Assembly: GCA_038373885.1 (NCBI GenBank) | Contig: JAWZYV010013550.1 | Location: forward strand, 186,001-250,000 | Length of the DNA stretch: 64,000 nt | Reading direction: 5' to 3' | Source: Cheiracanthium punctorium | Taxonomy: Eukaryota; Arthropoda; Arachnida; Araneae; Cheiracanthiidae | Position numbers and translations under genes: made by a program | In this document: piece by piece, positions 21,287-32,999 of the stretch | Layout: each line of letters begins with the position of its first letter | Position numbering within the stretch: position 1 is the first letter of the stretch | Notes under the pieces: model-generated | Seen by the model: the letters and a program-made list of their open reading frames with translations, nothing else | Database searches by the model: none | What the model was told of the DNA's origin: nothing

Positions 21287-23195
21287 CCCAAGTGAAACTA
21301 ACGACCTATGACGACCTAAAGACTCCCTGGGAAGCTTACAAGACCCAATTCTTGATCGTCGCCAAAGCCAATGGTTGGAGCGAGTCCGAGAAAGCGGACC
21401 AACTGGCCGCTTCCCTTAGCGGAGACGCAATTAATGTACTACAAACCATCTGGGCGACAAAGATAGGAGATTTTGACGCACTTGCAAGTGCCTTGGAGAT
21501 GAAATTCGGAGAGAAGTGCCAGAAAGAATATAGTAGAATACAACTTAAGTCAAGGATGCAAAGACCTAGCGAGACCCTCCAAGAGCTGGCTTCTGACATA
21601 GATAGGCTGTGTCATCTAGCCCATGGCAGTTATCCTGATAACGTTCAAGAAGAAGTTGCAGTAGAACATTTTATTGAAGGCCTCTTGGACTCTGAAATTC
21701 AGAAAGCATTGATCTTGGCGGATTATAAAGATCTCAGGTCCGCTCTCGTATTCGCCATGAAGCTAGAGGCAGCTCAGCTGGCTGTAAGAAAAGAGCGGGA
21801 TAATGTTAGAGCTGTGTCATTCCAGGAGCCTACGGATGGAGAAATGGAGAGATTAGAGAATAAATTAAAGACCCTGGAAAATCTGGTGGAGCGACAAGAA
21901 CAGTCAGAGCCAAGAAAAATGAAATGTTGGAGCTGCAACAGCGAGGGGCATTTACGAAAATACTGTGACGCACAAAAGAACTCTCGTCGTAAAGATCGCA
22001 GTTATCAATGCACTAGAGACGCCCATGAAGGAAGACAGAAAAGAGACGACTTTCAGGAACAGAGGCTGAGGGATATTCAAAAGCCTCGTTTGAAAGTCTT
22101 ACAGATTTCATCAGTGAATGGCGGCAGTGATGAACTATTTGTACTCGGATACGTTAATGGTTCTCCATGCCACATGGTGATTGATACTGGAGCGAATGTA
22201 ACCATCATAAGGACACATCTGGCCAAGAAACTAAATTTGAAGATTATCTGGACTCCGCCCTCGCTCACCCTCCAGACTGTGACAGGTGACAAGATCGAAG
22301 TGGGCGGAAAAGCAAGAGTGGAAATCACTTTTGGAAATGCCAGATATGACCATGTGGTATATGTCGCCAATATTACGGACTCTTTTATTCTCGGACTGGA
22401 CTTTTTAAAATCACACAAATTTAATTTGGACTTTAAGAATAATGAGCTTCGTTCAGACTCAGAAGAAATAGCTGCGTTCGATATTAGAAATGAAACTGTT
22501 TTGCCTGTTCAGCAAATAATAGCCCAGCATGATATCACTCTACCTCCCAGAACTGATTCAATAATTTCTGGAACAGTAAAAGAAAGCAATAAATTCCGTT
22601 TTGGATTAATCGAACACCCAAACAATAGTGATTTCGTCAGAGGAGTACTTGTGGGAGCAACACTTGTGGACTTGTCGAGAACAGAAATTCCAGTTAGAGT
22701 AGCAAATGTGACGGACAAGTCGAAGGTGATAAAGAAAAATGAAGTGCTGGCGACATGCACTCCTGTTACCTGCATTAATAAGAACATCAGCCAAACGACA
22801 GCTAAATCTTCCGAGTGCCTGACGAAGGAATTAATACAAGACGTGGAGTTAATTGCAGAACAGAGAAGTGCTGCGGAGAAAGTAATAGCTGAATTTGAAG
22901 ACCTCTTCTGTCGTACTTCGGGTGACTTTGGCCGTACGAGCGTAACTCAACACAGGATAGATACAGGCAGCCATTCTCCCATCAAGCAACATCCTAGGCG
23001 GCTGCCGTTTGCTAAGCAAGAAGAGGTGAGCAGACTTTTAGAGGAGATGCAGCGTGATGACGTCATCGAGCAATCGAATAGTCCCTGGGCCACGCCAATT
23101 GTTTTGGTCCGGAAGAAGGATGGTTCCACCCGGTTTTGCGTTGACTACAGACGTCTGAATGACATTACCAAGAGAGACAGCTACCCTATTCCCAG
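21287..23195 (+). pseudogene. Gypsy gag-protease-RT N-part (unit A)
   Basis: This is a gag-pol reading of about 635 codons. It contains the gag body, a CCHC knuckle CWSCNSEGHLRKYC (21925-21966), an aspartic protease with catalytic DTGA (22183-22194) and the start of RT with conserved VDYRRLN near its end. The knuckle binds RNA and the protease would mature the polyprotein. The reading is cut at 23195 by a 2-kb insertion and resumes at 25172. Unit B keeps the same stretch uninterrupted by insertion but frameshifted. Confidence 0.88.
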
Positions 23196-25161
23196 GTAGT
23201 GCTGTAAATGTAACGACAAAATGAGTATCCGTATATATTTGTTACTTAGATGTTCGCTATTCGTTACTAAGTATTCGTTACTCGTTACTACTAATAGAAT
23301 CGGTAATAGGGTGTTATATAGTGCCCCATAACAACACATCCGGGACAGTGTTCTTATGGGTATATGCCGCCCATACATAAACCCATAACCAAAAAGAATT
23401 TTTTTTAGCGAATTTGTACAAAATTGTATTTAGAGCTTATTTTCTCCGATTTACAGATTGTTTTTATACACATTTATGGTTTTATACAATGCTAAATTAT
23501 CCGAATTACTGAGTGCACATAGAAATCTTCCAAAGACATATGCCATTCTTTTTTTTTCTCAACCCCCCCCCCTTTTTTAAATTCTGAACGCTGGTTTAAC
23601 CTGTTCATTCTTATCATAAAAAGTGTAAAGAAAAGCTTGTGACTCGTGTTTTTTCTGGGAGCGGGTTCTCGAATACTGAGATCCAGGGATTGGTCCACAT
23701 ATATAAAATTCACAGGGCAGGGGATCTCAGTATGATATCAACTACTTTGCGTCTCTAAAAGCATAATATCTTTATTATTTGTGAGTTCTTATTTCATATC
23801 AAAAACTTCTTTTGCTGGACCATTTTTCGAAGTAAATTAAAAATTACCATACTTTAAATTAAAATTGTTTTATTCAATGAGAATTACCTATTTTTAAGAT
23901 ATTTCCAGTTCTATTTCTGCACTTTTGGGATGAAAGGGGTTAGCCCCTTCTGTGGGTGCATATATGAGAGCATTCTTTAAACAAAAATTATCACTCCTTT
24001 CATACAGAAAGAATGGTTGCACCGGGCTATGCGTATTCCATGAGTTCATGGAATAAAATGTACCATAAAATAGGGCAGATAGCCCCCTAAACGCCGACAT
24101 TTTAGAAACATACTGAACTTCATTGAATTATTTTAATACCAGTGGCTTACGCAGGAGTGGGCATAGAAATACCGGGTCGCTCACAATTTTTTATATATTT
24201 TTTAAACAATTACTTAAAAAATGTGTTTAGGTTTCCATGCTAAATATTTTTTTTAGTTCCAAATAATATTTTAAATAATAAAAATGTGTGAATTCGTTTA
24301 CTTTATAAAAATATATTTTTTAAAAGGTGTATTTAAATAATTTGTTATTTATTACTCATATTTCGATTCTAGCTAAAAAAAAAGAAAAATTTAAGTTCGC
24401 AATCCTGCTTCGGAACCACCCTGAAAGAAAGAATTCTGATTGCACCACTATTTAGTACCAAAATGTTAGAAAGCCCGAAATTAGCACCCCTTACTAACAT
24501 GCTTCTCTTATATGTATTGCTCCTCTACAATTATAAGAACACCCCCTTCCCCCCCCCCCGCAAAAAAAGTTCAACTGCGCATAATAACATGCTATACACC
24601 GGATCCTATCCCCCCATTGTACGACCCATATCAATAGAGCAGCAGATAGTATATCCATCTCCATAACTGTAACGATACATACGGATTCTTCCAAACCTCA
24701 TCAAAACGATACCATCCGGCTCGGCACAAACGAATTGCAACCAGAACATACTACTACTCAAATACCGAAACTGATTTTTCCCTTCAAAAAGCGAGAATCC
24801 ATAATACTTCCGGTATCTAGTAACGGAACGGAACATACTATTACTCAAATACCGAAATTCATTTTCTCCCTCCCGCAGTCTTGTATTTGAAGTTCGAACC
24901 TGGTCGATCCGAAATGTACACTCGAAAGTCATTTTCCCCCTTGAAACCGCGATCCGATATCCAGTAACTGCCAGTAACAAATAACAGAAGATATTGGTAC
25001 TCGATTACTGGAACCTGTTTCCCCCCTAGTTCGCCTCGCCTGGCAGTCTGTATTCGAAGTTCGAAGCTGCTCGATCCGAAACCTTCGGATCGAGTAACGA
25101 TATCAACCGAAAAGTAACAATTCATTACTTCGAGTCTGAATACATGCGGTTTGCTTCAGCT
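23196..25161. mobile_element. 2.0-kb insertion in Gypsy RT, 10-bp target duplication
   Basis: CTATTCCCAG flanks it on both sides (23186-23195 and 25162-25171), and unit B has the uninterrupted site near 44221. Both ends are rich in GTTACT/TATTCG motifs, but clear terminal inverted repeats were not established. The interior (24590-25110) has diverged tandem blocks around AAATACCGAAA and TCGATCCGAAA. No coding sequence is recognised; the family is unknown. Confidence 0.7.
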
Positions 25162-25171
25162 CTATTCCCAG

Positions 25172-25507
25172 GATAGACGACACTTTGGACACTTTATCGG
25201 GAAATGAATGGTTCTCCACTCTGGATCTCAAGAGTGGCTACTGGCTAGTAGAAATTCATCCCGAAGATCGTGAAAAGACTGCGTTCACCACGGGACAAGG
25301 ATTGTGGCAGTTCAAAGTTATGCCTTTTGGACTCTGCAATGCACCGGCTACGTTCGAACGCCTAATGGAGACAGTGTTGAGAGGACTTTCCTACGAAGCA
25401 CGTCTCGTTTATTTGGACGATATCATCATCGTCGGAAAGACTTTCGAAGAACATCCGAAAGGTGCAGCAGAAATTACAGGAGGCGAACCTGAAACTCAGC
25501 CCATCTA
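25172..25507 (+). pseudogene. Gypsy RT palm with YLDD (unit A)
   Basis: It continues the reverse transcriptase after the insertion: FSTLDLKSGYW, then VMPFGLCNAPATFERLM, then the catalytic YLDD at 25410-25421. An 11-bp deletion near 25450-25456, relative to unit B, shifts the frame just after the palm. This copy cannot make an active enzyme. Confidence 0.88.
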
Positions 25508-26270
25508 AGTGCAACTTGTTTCGTCGGGTAATACGTTATCTCGGGCACATAATATCCGCCCATGGAGTCCGAACCGATCCTGAAAAGAAGTCCGCAGTCT
25601 AAAACTGGAGTCGTCCTGAGAATATCCATGACTTAAGAAGTTTTCTCGGTCTGTGTACTTACTATCGAAAATTCGTGAAGGGTTTTTCTCAAATTGCAAG
25701 ACCACTTCACAAATTGACCGAGACTGGCCAAAAATTTCTATGGACTGCAGAATGTGAGGATGCGTTCAACGAACTCAAGACGGCCCTAACATCTTCGCCG
25801 ATCCTGTCGTATCCTCACCATGACAAGCCATTTATCCTGGACACAGACGCAAGTAAGGAGAGTGTTGGAGCAGTTTTGTCCCAGGAGATAGATGGCCAAG
25901 AACACGTCATTGCTTACTGGAGCAAGTGCCTTTCAAAGGCAGAACGTAACTATTGTGTTACGAGAAAGGAACTTCATGCTATCATTAAGGCCATGGAGCA
26001 CTTCCATCAATACCTGTACGGCCGAAAGTTCCTGCTCCGAACGGACCATGCCTCTTTAACCTGGCTTCTAAATTTCAAGAATCCAGAGGGCCAAATAGCC
26101 AGGTGGATACAGAAATTACAAGAATATGACATCGAGATACGTCATCGGAAAGGAGCATCTCATGGAAATGCAGATGCTTTGTCGAGAAGGCCCTGCATAG
26201 AGTGTTGTCGCTATTTCTCCAGGGCAGAGAAAAATTACCATCTGCTACAATACCTGACTCTCATTCATTA
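25508..26270 (+). pseudogene. Gypsy RT connection and RNase H (unit A); no integrase
   Basis: A stop (TAA, 25600-25602) shared with unit B breaks the connection region. An open RNase H stretch follows from 25675, with FILDTDAS, the RKELHAII region, RTDHASLTWL and GNADALSRRPC. The reading dies near 26270. The integrase domain expected next in Ty3/Gypsy pol and the 3' LTR are absent in both units, so truncation preceded the segmental duplication. Confidence 0.87.
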
Positions 26271-26654
26271 AATGGCCACGACGTGATGACACAATCACAG
26301 TCACTACAGACAGGATATTTTTGGGTCCAAATGAAGTTGCATCTGTTACTCCATTTACGATTGCTAATATAAAAAGTATCAAAGCAGCTCACACTAAGCA
26401 ATACAAGACTCTATAATAAAACTAAGTAAATAACCTGAAAATTTGACCTTGAGAATTTTGTTGTAAAATAGTATACAAGTCAGAAATATATGATGTAGAA
26501 TTTCGACAATTTCTTTTATTCGCAATATTTACTTTTTGTTTATTTTAAATGAAGTCTAACACATGGTATAAGTAAAGTTAATTAATTTAGATAGGTTTTT
26601 TTTCGCATTTGGCAAATTCAGACAGTTACGACAGTGCTTACGAATTATTTTGAG

Positions 26655-26828
26655 CACGGGCAAAGCCAGAAATTTAATTTTTCCAGGGGGGGGGTGTTAC
26701 AACTACTGCAACTCACATACATACATACATGTGTGTGATAAAGGAGGAAAGAATATACATTTTGTATGGCGAAAAATTCCTCACGGGGGGTTATGACCCC
26801 CCCTAAACCCCCCTTGGCTACGCAACTG
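26655..26828. mobile_element. hAT MITE, 8-bp target duplication (unit A)
   Basis: ATTTTGAG flanks it at 26647-26654 and 26829-26836. Ends resemble CAC/GGGCAAAGCCAGAAA and CAGTTGCGTAGCC (inverted). The same insertion occurs in unit B (45723-45884), so it is older than the duplication. Confidence 0.8.
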
Positions 26829-27130
26829 ATTTTGAGTGTTCCTGTAAATTATGTTGCATGCATGAACTTTAGAATATATTACTCAGGAATAGTGTAGCTT
26901 TCAGTGAAAAGATCTTTAGACTCGGTTCAGTAGTTACAGAGATGTCCATGTAGTGTAATGTATTAGAAATTCTTTTGAGCGTCTCTGTAAAAGAGCTAGT
27001 TATGCTGCATGCTGAAATATAGTCTATAATATTCAGGAATAGTGAAATTTTTTTTCGATTCAGTTCAGTAGTTACAGAGATCCCCATACAGCGTAATATA
27101 ATTCATATGAGTGCTCCTGTAAAAGAACAA
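26822..27130. repeat. Tandem pair, unit about 150 bp, related inverted to 17290-17450
   Basis: Two diverged units share TTTTGAGTG/C-TCTGTAAA and ATATT-CAGGAATAGTG. The reverse complement of 17290-17450, left of the Gypsy element, matches the first unit. The Gypsy element may therefore have landed in an older foldback repeat. Confidence 0.55.
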
Positions 27131-28125
27131 TTTGTGATATATGGAGGATATATTTGTGATATATGCAGAATAAGTTGATTTTAAATATTTCTACAGTCGA
27201 TTAAACTACTAAAAGTAACGCCGAAAAACCCCCATGCGTGTCAGTGGAATGTCCCAAATAGGGAGGTAGTTTTGGGGATTTTTCTTGGAGTTGTACGTTC
27301 AAAAAATGTTTTTTCATAATATGAAACTACTATGTTGATATTACATCTCCATGCCAATAGTTCTCCTGTGGGCCTTCAAAAATTTTTAACATTGGATTCA
27401 CTTTATATGAAGATGTACAACTGCTCTGTGCAAAGAGTGTTTTCTGTATCACGTCAGAGCCAAGATTTAAAGCATTATTAAAACTGTATTTTTTATGAAA
27501 TTGGGGGCTCTGACTATTTTCGAATGAATTTTCAATTTGAGATGTTAATATCCAAGGTATATTATCAGATACAAAGAAAAAATTCTCTGAAGCACCTCTG
27601 AGCCAGTCACAGTCGAGACAATAAAGTGGCAAAAATGGCCCTAAATTATTTCTACGTCACTCGTCTGGGGTATTTTGACACCCCATAACTCCAAAACTAA
27701 AAGAAATCAAAATTTTTTTAGATTTGTTCTTTCCTTGGGTAAGGCAGCACAAGAAAAGAAATTCTGAGATGATGATGGAAACGCCCTGCCTGATTTGCCC
27801 CGCAATGCCTCTTAAACACATACCAATAATGTCAGACACTCGAAAAAATTGATAATGCATCTTCAACCTGTGCACTATGATTTGCGTTTGAGGATTAATC
27901 CTTTAACGCCCAGTGTTCCCGTTCTGGGAACACCAAACTCTGACGTTTTGACTGTTGCCAGTCACGAAGAATAGATTTGATTTCTATAAAAATAGTTGGG
28001 TGGCATAGCTCCACGAGAATCCTTAACTTTTTAGCACGTCATTTCCCGTAAAAAACTATCACGATTATTTTTAACAGCACTGACATCTGCTGAAAAATGG
28101 AAGAATGCGAGAACAGCTGGATAGA
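27131..28125. other. Non-coding, duplicated in unit B
   Basis: No gene is recognised. The equivalent B region (about 46390-47450) carries a local tandem duplication of about 77 bp near 46750-46900 that A lacks. Confidence 0.5.
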
Positions 28126-28140
28126 TTGACCAATTCTGAA

Positions 28141-28305
28141 AAAAGGGCAACTGTTGCCATCGCTCGACTTAACTACCAGCTGGCAGTGCCCGGCACAGCC
28201 AGCTTCGTCAAAAAAGAGTCTCTAGATCTGTGGCACGCGATGAACATTCTGATCGTCCACCATCTTGCTGGTAGTTAAGTCGAGCGATGGCAATGGCTGC
28301 CCTTT
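28141..28305. repeat. Hairpin element, arms about 40 bp (unit A)
   Basis: The left arm (28141-28180) and right arm (28264-28305) are near-perfect inverted copies sharing CCATCGCTCGACTTAACTAC. The unit B copy (47463-47606) lacks about 25 bp of the loop. Confidence 0.7.
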
Positions 28306-28429
28306 TTTCAACATTGGGAAAGGGTTGCGCCTCAAAGGGTTAAGGCTGATCGAGAGCTCTAGGGTCCTAGGCCTATGGGGGCAATGACCTCCGTGGGGGG
28401 ACTGACATCCCCCTTTCCCATCTTTGTAC

Positions 28430-28985
28430 ATTCTCATACTTGTACAGGGATCCTCACAAAGTTTGAGCCCCGCAACTAGGGAGGGGGATAAATGGGGTAC
28501 ATGCCCTGTGGTAAAGGGCTGCCAAAATCTGCCATTGTTCTACGAAAAGAAAGAGCGCTTCCAAGGCTATTGCTAAGGATTTTTTTTGGGGGGGGGGGAT
28601 ATCGATAAATTGCCAAGTCAAATATCGTTTTTTGCCAAATTATTTATTTTTGTTAACTATAATGCCAAATTCTTACTTTTGTAACCTGGGTTTGTGTAAT
28701 TTTGCGAAGTGTACCAGAAATAGAAAATAAATTACAGTCTTCATTAAATTTGTTTTACCAAGTTTGCCAACTACCAGATATTTATTTTTACCAAGTTTAA
28801 TAGAATTTTCAAGTGTTAGGCTTTCGCTCCTCCCCCCTTCACCAGGGGCCCTGGGCACTTTAATAAATGTTTGCCCCGGGTCACGGTCACGTAAACTCCG
28901 GTTGTGGCGCTGAAATGACTTGTTCTAAATGTTAAAATTTTGTGTGCGTTGTCAGTAACAATAAAGGAACGTAATCGAACCATCT
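28430..28985. repeat. Dispersed repeat, also at 62645-62905
   Basis: The outer parts (28430-28560 and 28855-28985) match the compact copy at 62645-62905, for example TCTCATACTTGTACAGGGA and GTCAGTAACAATAAAGGAAC. About 290 bp of other DNA separates them in units A and B, probably a later insertion. Confidence 0.65.
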
Positions 28986-29069
28986 TTATTAAACCAAAAA
29001 AGAAAAATCTGGAGTGACTCCACTCGGCTTTCCGAACACTTACGATTAAGATCATTACCAAGCATTTAA

Positions 29070-29490
29070 ATAAATTTTAATCGATGAATAATTCAAACAT
29101 ATATACCAAGTTGAAACTCAATCAAATTCGCTGTTTAAACGCTAGCGCTCTTTCAAGAATTGCCCCCCCCCCCCTCAAAGGTCATAATGTAAAAGAAATC
29201 GTTTTTGTAGCCTTGTAGAAAAACTATAAGTCCTATACACATCAAAATCAATACCGGTCTTACGATGGTGATTTATAACATATACACCCAATTTGAGCTC
29301 AATCGAATGTACCGTTTAAACGCTAGCGCACTTTCAAGAATTTCCCCCATAGGCCATCATGTAAAAGAAATCTTTGTCGTGGCCCTGTAGGAAAACTATA
29401 AGTCCTATACACACCAAAATCAAAAACAATTTTGCGACAGTGGTTTATGACATATACACCCAATTTTAGCTCAATCGAATGCCCGTTTAG
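29070..29490. repeat. Tandem repeat, unit about 178 bp, 2.3 copies (unit A)
   Basis: Units share GTTTAAACGCTAGCG, then CTTTCAAGAATT, then GAAAAACTATAAGTCCTATA. The unit B equivalent is about 48365-48790. Confidence 0.75.
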
Positions 29491-30434
29491 GAGCTATCCT
29501 GTTCACTCACATACACAGGTTCTCCTACTCTCTATAATCTTCAATTACACTGAAATCTTCAATTACACTCTTACTTCTTTTCACACTTATTCATATGAAA
29601 GCATAACTTGCAGTATTGCACTGCTCCCAGACCGAAGTTTCTTTTTGCTTCTCTGTGTGCAGATGCACACACCGAATGTTCTAGAATGTCTTTCGAATTC
29701 CATTTTTTTCCTCTCTTACATACGTAATAACTTAACGGCATTTTGACCTCGTGACATACCCCCTGTGCATCTTTGAATGTGAGCATTCAGTTGTAAGTCA
29801 GCGAGCAGAGTAGAGCTGCGTTGGAGGTTCGGGCAAGCACTTTCCCCACCTAGTGTATTAATTATTTTGTAACTATATTTTATAATTTTCAATAACCAAG
29901 AATTTTACGTATATATGCGTACTAAAAGTGAAGAAATAAGTTGTAGATTTTGCTGTGTGAAATACTATTTATAATGTGTTATGAAGTAAAATAAAGAAAA
30001 GGTAGTTGAAGTGTGATTTTCATCTGGCTTACGTATCCCGACTCTAAACGTAAAATCGTGCTGGTTAGAGTTTTATACAGAAACGCCCATCGATCTTTTT
30101 GCAATCAAGTTTTTTTTTTTTTCATTTAGTGTAATTGAAGATTATACAGTTAGTATATGTGTTCATCTTCACTTGGAGTGAACAAGACATATTTCTTTTA
30201 CAGCGTATGATTGTTATACAATCCTGTTTTCGTCTTGCTATTTCACTGGCGAGTGTGTATCGGGAACAATTATCTCTTTGATCCAGTGTTCAAACCGTCA
30301 ACATAAAATATTTCGCCACTATGCGTGTGTAGATGAATGTTTCACGATCACATCTTAATAAATGATGGCGGGTTGTCAACTTGCTCAGTGATATTAATGC
30401 ACAATAAAAAAGTGTCAATCAATAAATAATCAAG
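29491..30434. other. Flank between repeats and zinc-finger gene
   Basis: No coding sequence is recognised. The part next to the zinc-finger gene is its presumed 3' flank. The region is kept in unit B (about 48790-49730). Confidence 0.45.
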
Positions 30435-30440
30435 TTTATT
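30435..30440 (-). terminator. Poly(A) signal AATAAA of the zinc-finger gene (unit A)
   Basis: A minus-strand AATAAA lies about 190 nt after the stop codon. It is conserved at 49731-49736 in unit B. Confidence 0.5.
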
Positions 30441-30630
30441 AATGCAAAAATTAGCAATCTGTACAATACTGAAATTTCTTTTTTTTTTCAATTTTTTTTT
30501 TCTTTTTAAGTTAATAATATATGGGGGTAGCCCAAATGAAAGTGGTGAAAGCTTCTCTTCCCCTATGAATGCAGAGGTGTTTATTCAATTTACTGTTTCG
30601 AACGATTCCTTTTTGACACGCACCAAAATT

Positions 30631-31872
30631 CTAAGATTTGTTTCCCGTGTGCATGGCAAGGACGTGTCTATTCAAATAATCCTTCCGAGTGAATGTCTTT
30701 TGACACACATCGCAAACAAAAGACTTCTCTCCGGTGTGAGAGCGGAGGTGTCTATTCAAGTGAAACTTAAGAGTAAATCCTTTCTCGCACACATCACAAA
30801 CATAAGGCCTCTCTCCCGTGTGAATGCGAGAGTGTCTTTTCAAGTTTGACTTGTAAGAGAACCCTTTATGACATTCATCGCAAGTGTATGGCTCCTCTCC
30901 CGTGTGAGCGATAAGGTGCGCATTCAAGTGAGACTTGGTAGTAAATCCTTTCTTGCACACAGTGCAAGCGTAAGGCTTCTCTCTTTTTTTTACGGTATCA
31001 GCAAGGTATTCTGCCGAGCTTTGTTTTTCATAGGGTTTCTCTTCTGCATGAATGCGTAAGTGCGTGATCAAGCTTCTTCGTTTAGTGAACGCTTTCTGAC
31101 ACGTATCGCAAACGTACGGCTTCTCTCCCGTGTGAGTGCAGAGGTGATCGCTCAAGTGAGTCTTGCGAGTAAATCCCCTCTCGCACACGTCGCAAACGTA
31201 AGGCCTCTTTCCTGTGTGTATGCGAAAGTGTGCTTTCAAGTTCGCCGTGCAAGTAAATGATTTATGACATTCATCGCAAGTGTACGGCTTCTCTCCAGTG
31301 TGAGTGCGGAGATGTCTCTTCAAGTGAGAATTGACAGCAAATCCTCTCTTGCACACATCGCAAGCGTAGGGCTTTTCACCTGTGTGTATCCGGAGATGAC
31401 GAAACAATTTGCTTTGATTGATGAACGCTTTATGACATTCGTTGCAAGTGTACGGCTTCTCTCCCGTGTGAGTGCGAAGGTGATCATTGAAGTGAGACTT
31501 GAGATTAAATCCTTTCTTGCACACATCGCAAGCGTAACGCTTTTTACTTGTGTGTAACCGGAGGTGACGAACCAATTTTCTTTGATTAAAGAATGCTTTT
31601 TGGCACACACTACAAATATGGGGTTCCTCTCCTGTGTGATTGCGAATGTCCAAGTGGCTCTGCTCACTGAGTGCCGCTCCACGTGCATCCAGCGCACAAA
31701 ACTCCTCCCCGGTATGGGTACGTACATGTACCTTCAAGTATGACTCACTGGAAAATGTTTCATGGCACACATCACATGCATGTCGCTTCTTTACTGCATC
31801 AGCACGAAGATCTTCGTCCATATTTTGTTTTTCAGCGGATGTTCTGTTGCCCAAGCACCTTTCTTCTTCCAT
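30631..31872 (-). CDS. C2H2 zinc-finger protein, 12 canonical fingers (413 aa, unit A)
   Basis: A probable nuclear DNA-binding protein of the same family as the 5.1-kb gene. Order: leader MEEERCL with the segment EKQNMDEDLRADAVKKR (residues 14-30); finger 1; a degenerate finger (about 57-82) without zinc ligands; fingers 2-8; a 20-residue linker with KQSSAEYLADTVKKR; then fingers 9-12. The last has an H-X4-H spacing and the protein ends shortly after. No effector domain is visible. The reading is fully open and its codons align with unit B, arguing that it still makes protein. The start is supported by the shared MEEE-C-L beginning in all three paralogues. Upstream lie a conserved acceptor (exon start 32086) and antisense LTR sequence. 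Confidence 0.9.
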   Translation of the reverse strand: MEEERCLGNRTSAEKQNMDEDLRADAVKKRHACDVCHETFSSESYLKVHVRTHTGEEFCALDARGAALSEQSHLDIRNHTGEEPHICSVCQKAFFNQRKLVRHLRLHTSKKRYACDVCKKGFNLKSHFNDHLRTHTGEKPYTCNECHKAFINQSKLFRHLRIHTGEKPYACDVCKRGFAVNSHLKRHLRTHTGEKPYTCDECHKSFTCTANLKAHFRIHTGKRPYVCDVCERGFTRKTHLSDHLCTHTGEKPYVCDTCQKAFTKRRSLITHLRIHAEEKPYEKQSSAEYLADTVKKREKPYACTVCKKGFTTKSHLNAHLIAHTGEEPYTCDECHKGFSYKSNLKRHSRIHTGERPYVCDVCEKGFTLKFHLNRHLRSHTGEKSFVCDVCQKTFTRKDYLNRHVLAMHTGNKS

Positions 31873-32085
31873 ATGAACTCAACGGCGATTAACGAAAAAA
31901 ATCTTTCAGCTCTAAAGTAATCATAAAATTTCTATGGAACCATTTTCAAATACTTCAGCTTTTCAAACATAACTGGGTACGGTTAGCTTGGAAAAATATC
32001 AAATAATACTCAATGTAGGTCAAAACTGACGCGGGAATGGAATGATAATGAGATGATGATGGAAATGAGATGGAAAAACATGTTA

Positions 32086-32125
32086 TCTGCAACGAGAGAA
32101 AGAAAGAGGGAATTAAAAAAAATAA
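32086..32125 (-). promoter_or_regulatory. Splice acceptor upstream of the zinc-finger ATG (unit A)
   Basis: A minus-strand pyrimidine-rich tract ends in CTCTCGTTGCAG, with the exon starting at 32086, 214 nt before the ATG. Position and sequence are conserved in the 5.1-kb gene and in unit B. Confidence 0.65.
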
Positions 32126-32254
32126 TAAAAAAAAAAAATCAAATTTAATATGTAATTTTTTAACAAAAATACTAATAAAAAAAACTTTTCATTTTTATTT
32201 AATCTCATAACGCTTAATAGCTTCGTTTTACTGTTTCTAAGATTAAATTAAAAA

Positions 32255-32569
32255 TATTTTTACGGATTTTTGGGTTATCTGTCAGGGGTTAAATTTACTC
32301 TAAAATTTGTATTCTACTCGTCAACTATTTAAAACTAGCATTTTGTGGCATGTAACTCGGTTAACTAGAACTGCAGATAGGGAGTTTTAGGTTTCCCGTT
32401 GTATAACATAGTGTTCGGCGGTTTTCAGATATATATTATAATGATATTGCTTAATTGATTTCAGTTTCGTAAACTTATTTTCGGAGCCAAATTTGGCGAT
32501 ATTTCGCGAAAAATCCTCCAAACCTGGCATTAATGGTCCAGTACCTTTTGTTTCCTGCATTGACATTAT
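32255..32569 (+). repeat. Old Gypsy LTR 5' part upstream of zinc-finger gene (unit A)
   Basis: From TTACGGATTTTTGGG onward it aligns with the start of the LTR at 17684, including TTTGTATTCTAC, GCATTTTGTGGCAT and GTTAACTAGAAC against GTCAATTAGAAC. The sense of the LTR is opposite to the zinc-finger gene. The palindrome GCCAAATTTGGC at about 32483 is kept. Unit B: about 52112-52426. Confidence 0.65.
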
Positions 32570-32934
32570 TGTTATGAATTTTCAGTCTGTTCTTCATCAC
32601 GGCAGTTAAAAATACTTAAAAATTCATATTCAACGCGTAAGATAATTAAGTTTGGGGTTTCCCCATTGGTTCATATAACCTGTTCCAGAAATCTCGAGAA
32701 ATTTTGGTTGTAGGCCTTAGCTAACCTCACTTTTAGGGAATTATTTTTGGCTCCATTTCGCGCGATTTTACCAGTGTGGCCTGTAAAGCTTGTTTTTCTA
32801 GAAGAATGATACAAACGAAGTTCTAGAAGCAATAAAGTTTGTGTTCCATCCTGACTAGTGGACTCTTAACTAGAACTTTCGACACCAAATGGACTTTAGA
32901 ACGACAAACTCAGGAATTAGCGTATTCTGCAACA
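32570..32934 (+). repeat. Second Gypsy LTR, internally deleted (unit A)
   Basis: It starts TGTTATG and ends TGCAACA, with the shared U5 block TTCTAGAAGCAATAAAGTTTG. At 365 bp it lacks the U3/TATA part of the 934-bp LTR. Unit B copy: 52427-52791. Confidence 0.7.
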
Positions 32935-32999
32935 TTATGTAAACGCATTAGTATTGCAACATCAATATATTCAACTCCTATATTTTCAGTTGAGTAGTT

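Noticed and set aside
24590..25125. Minus-strand open frames of 88-124 codons
   Set aside because: They run through decaying repeat blocks inside an insertion, have no domain, and are absent from unit B.
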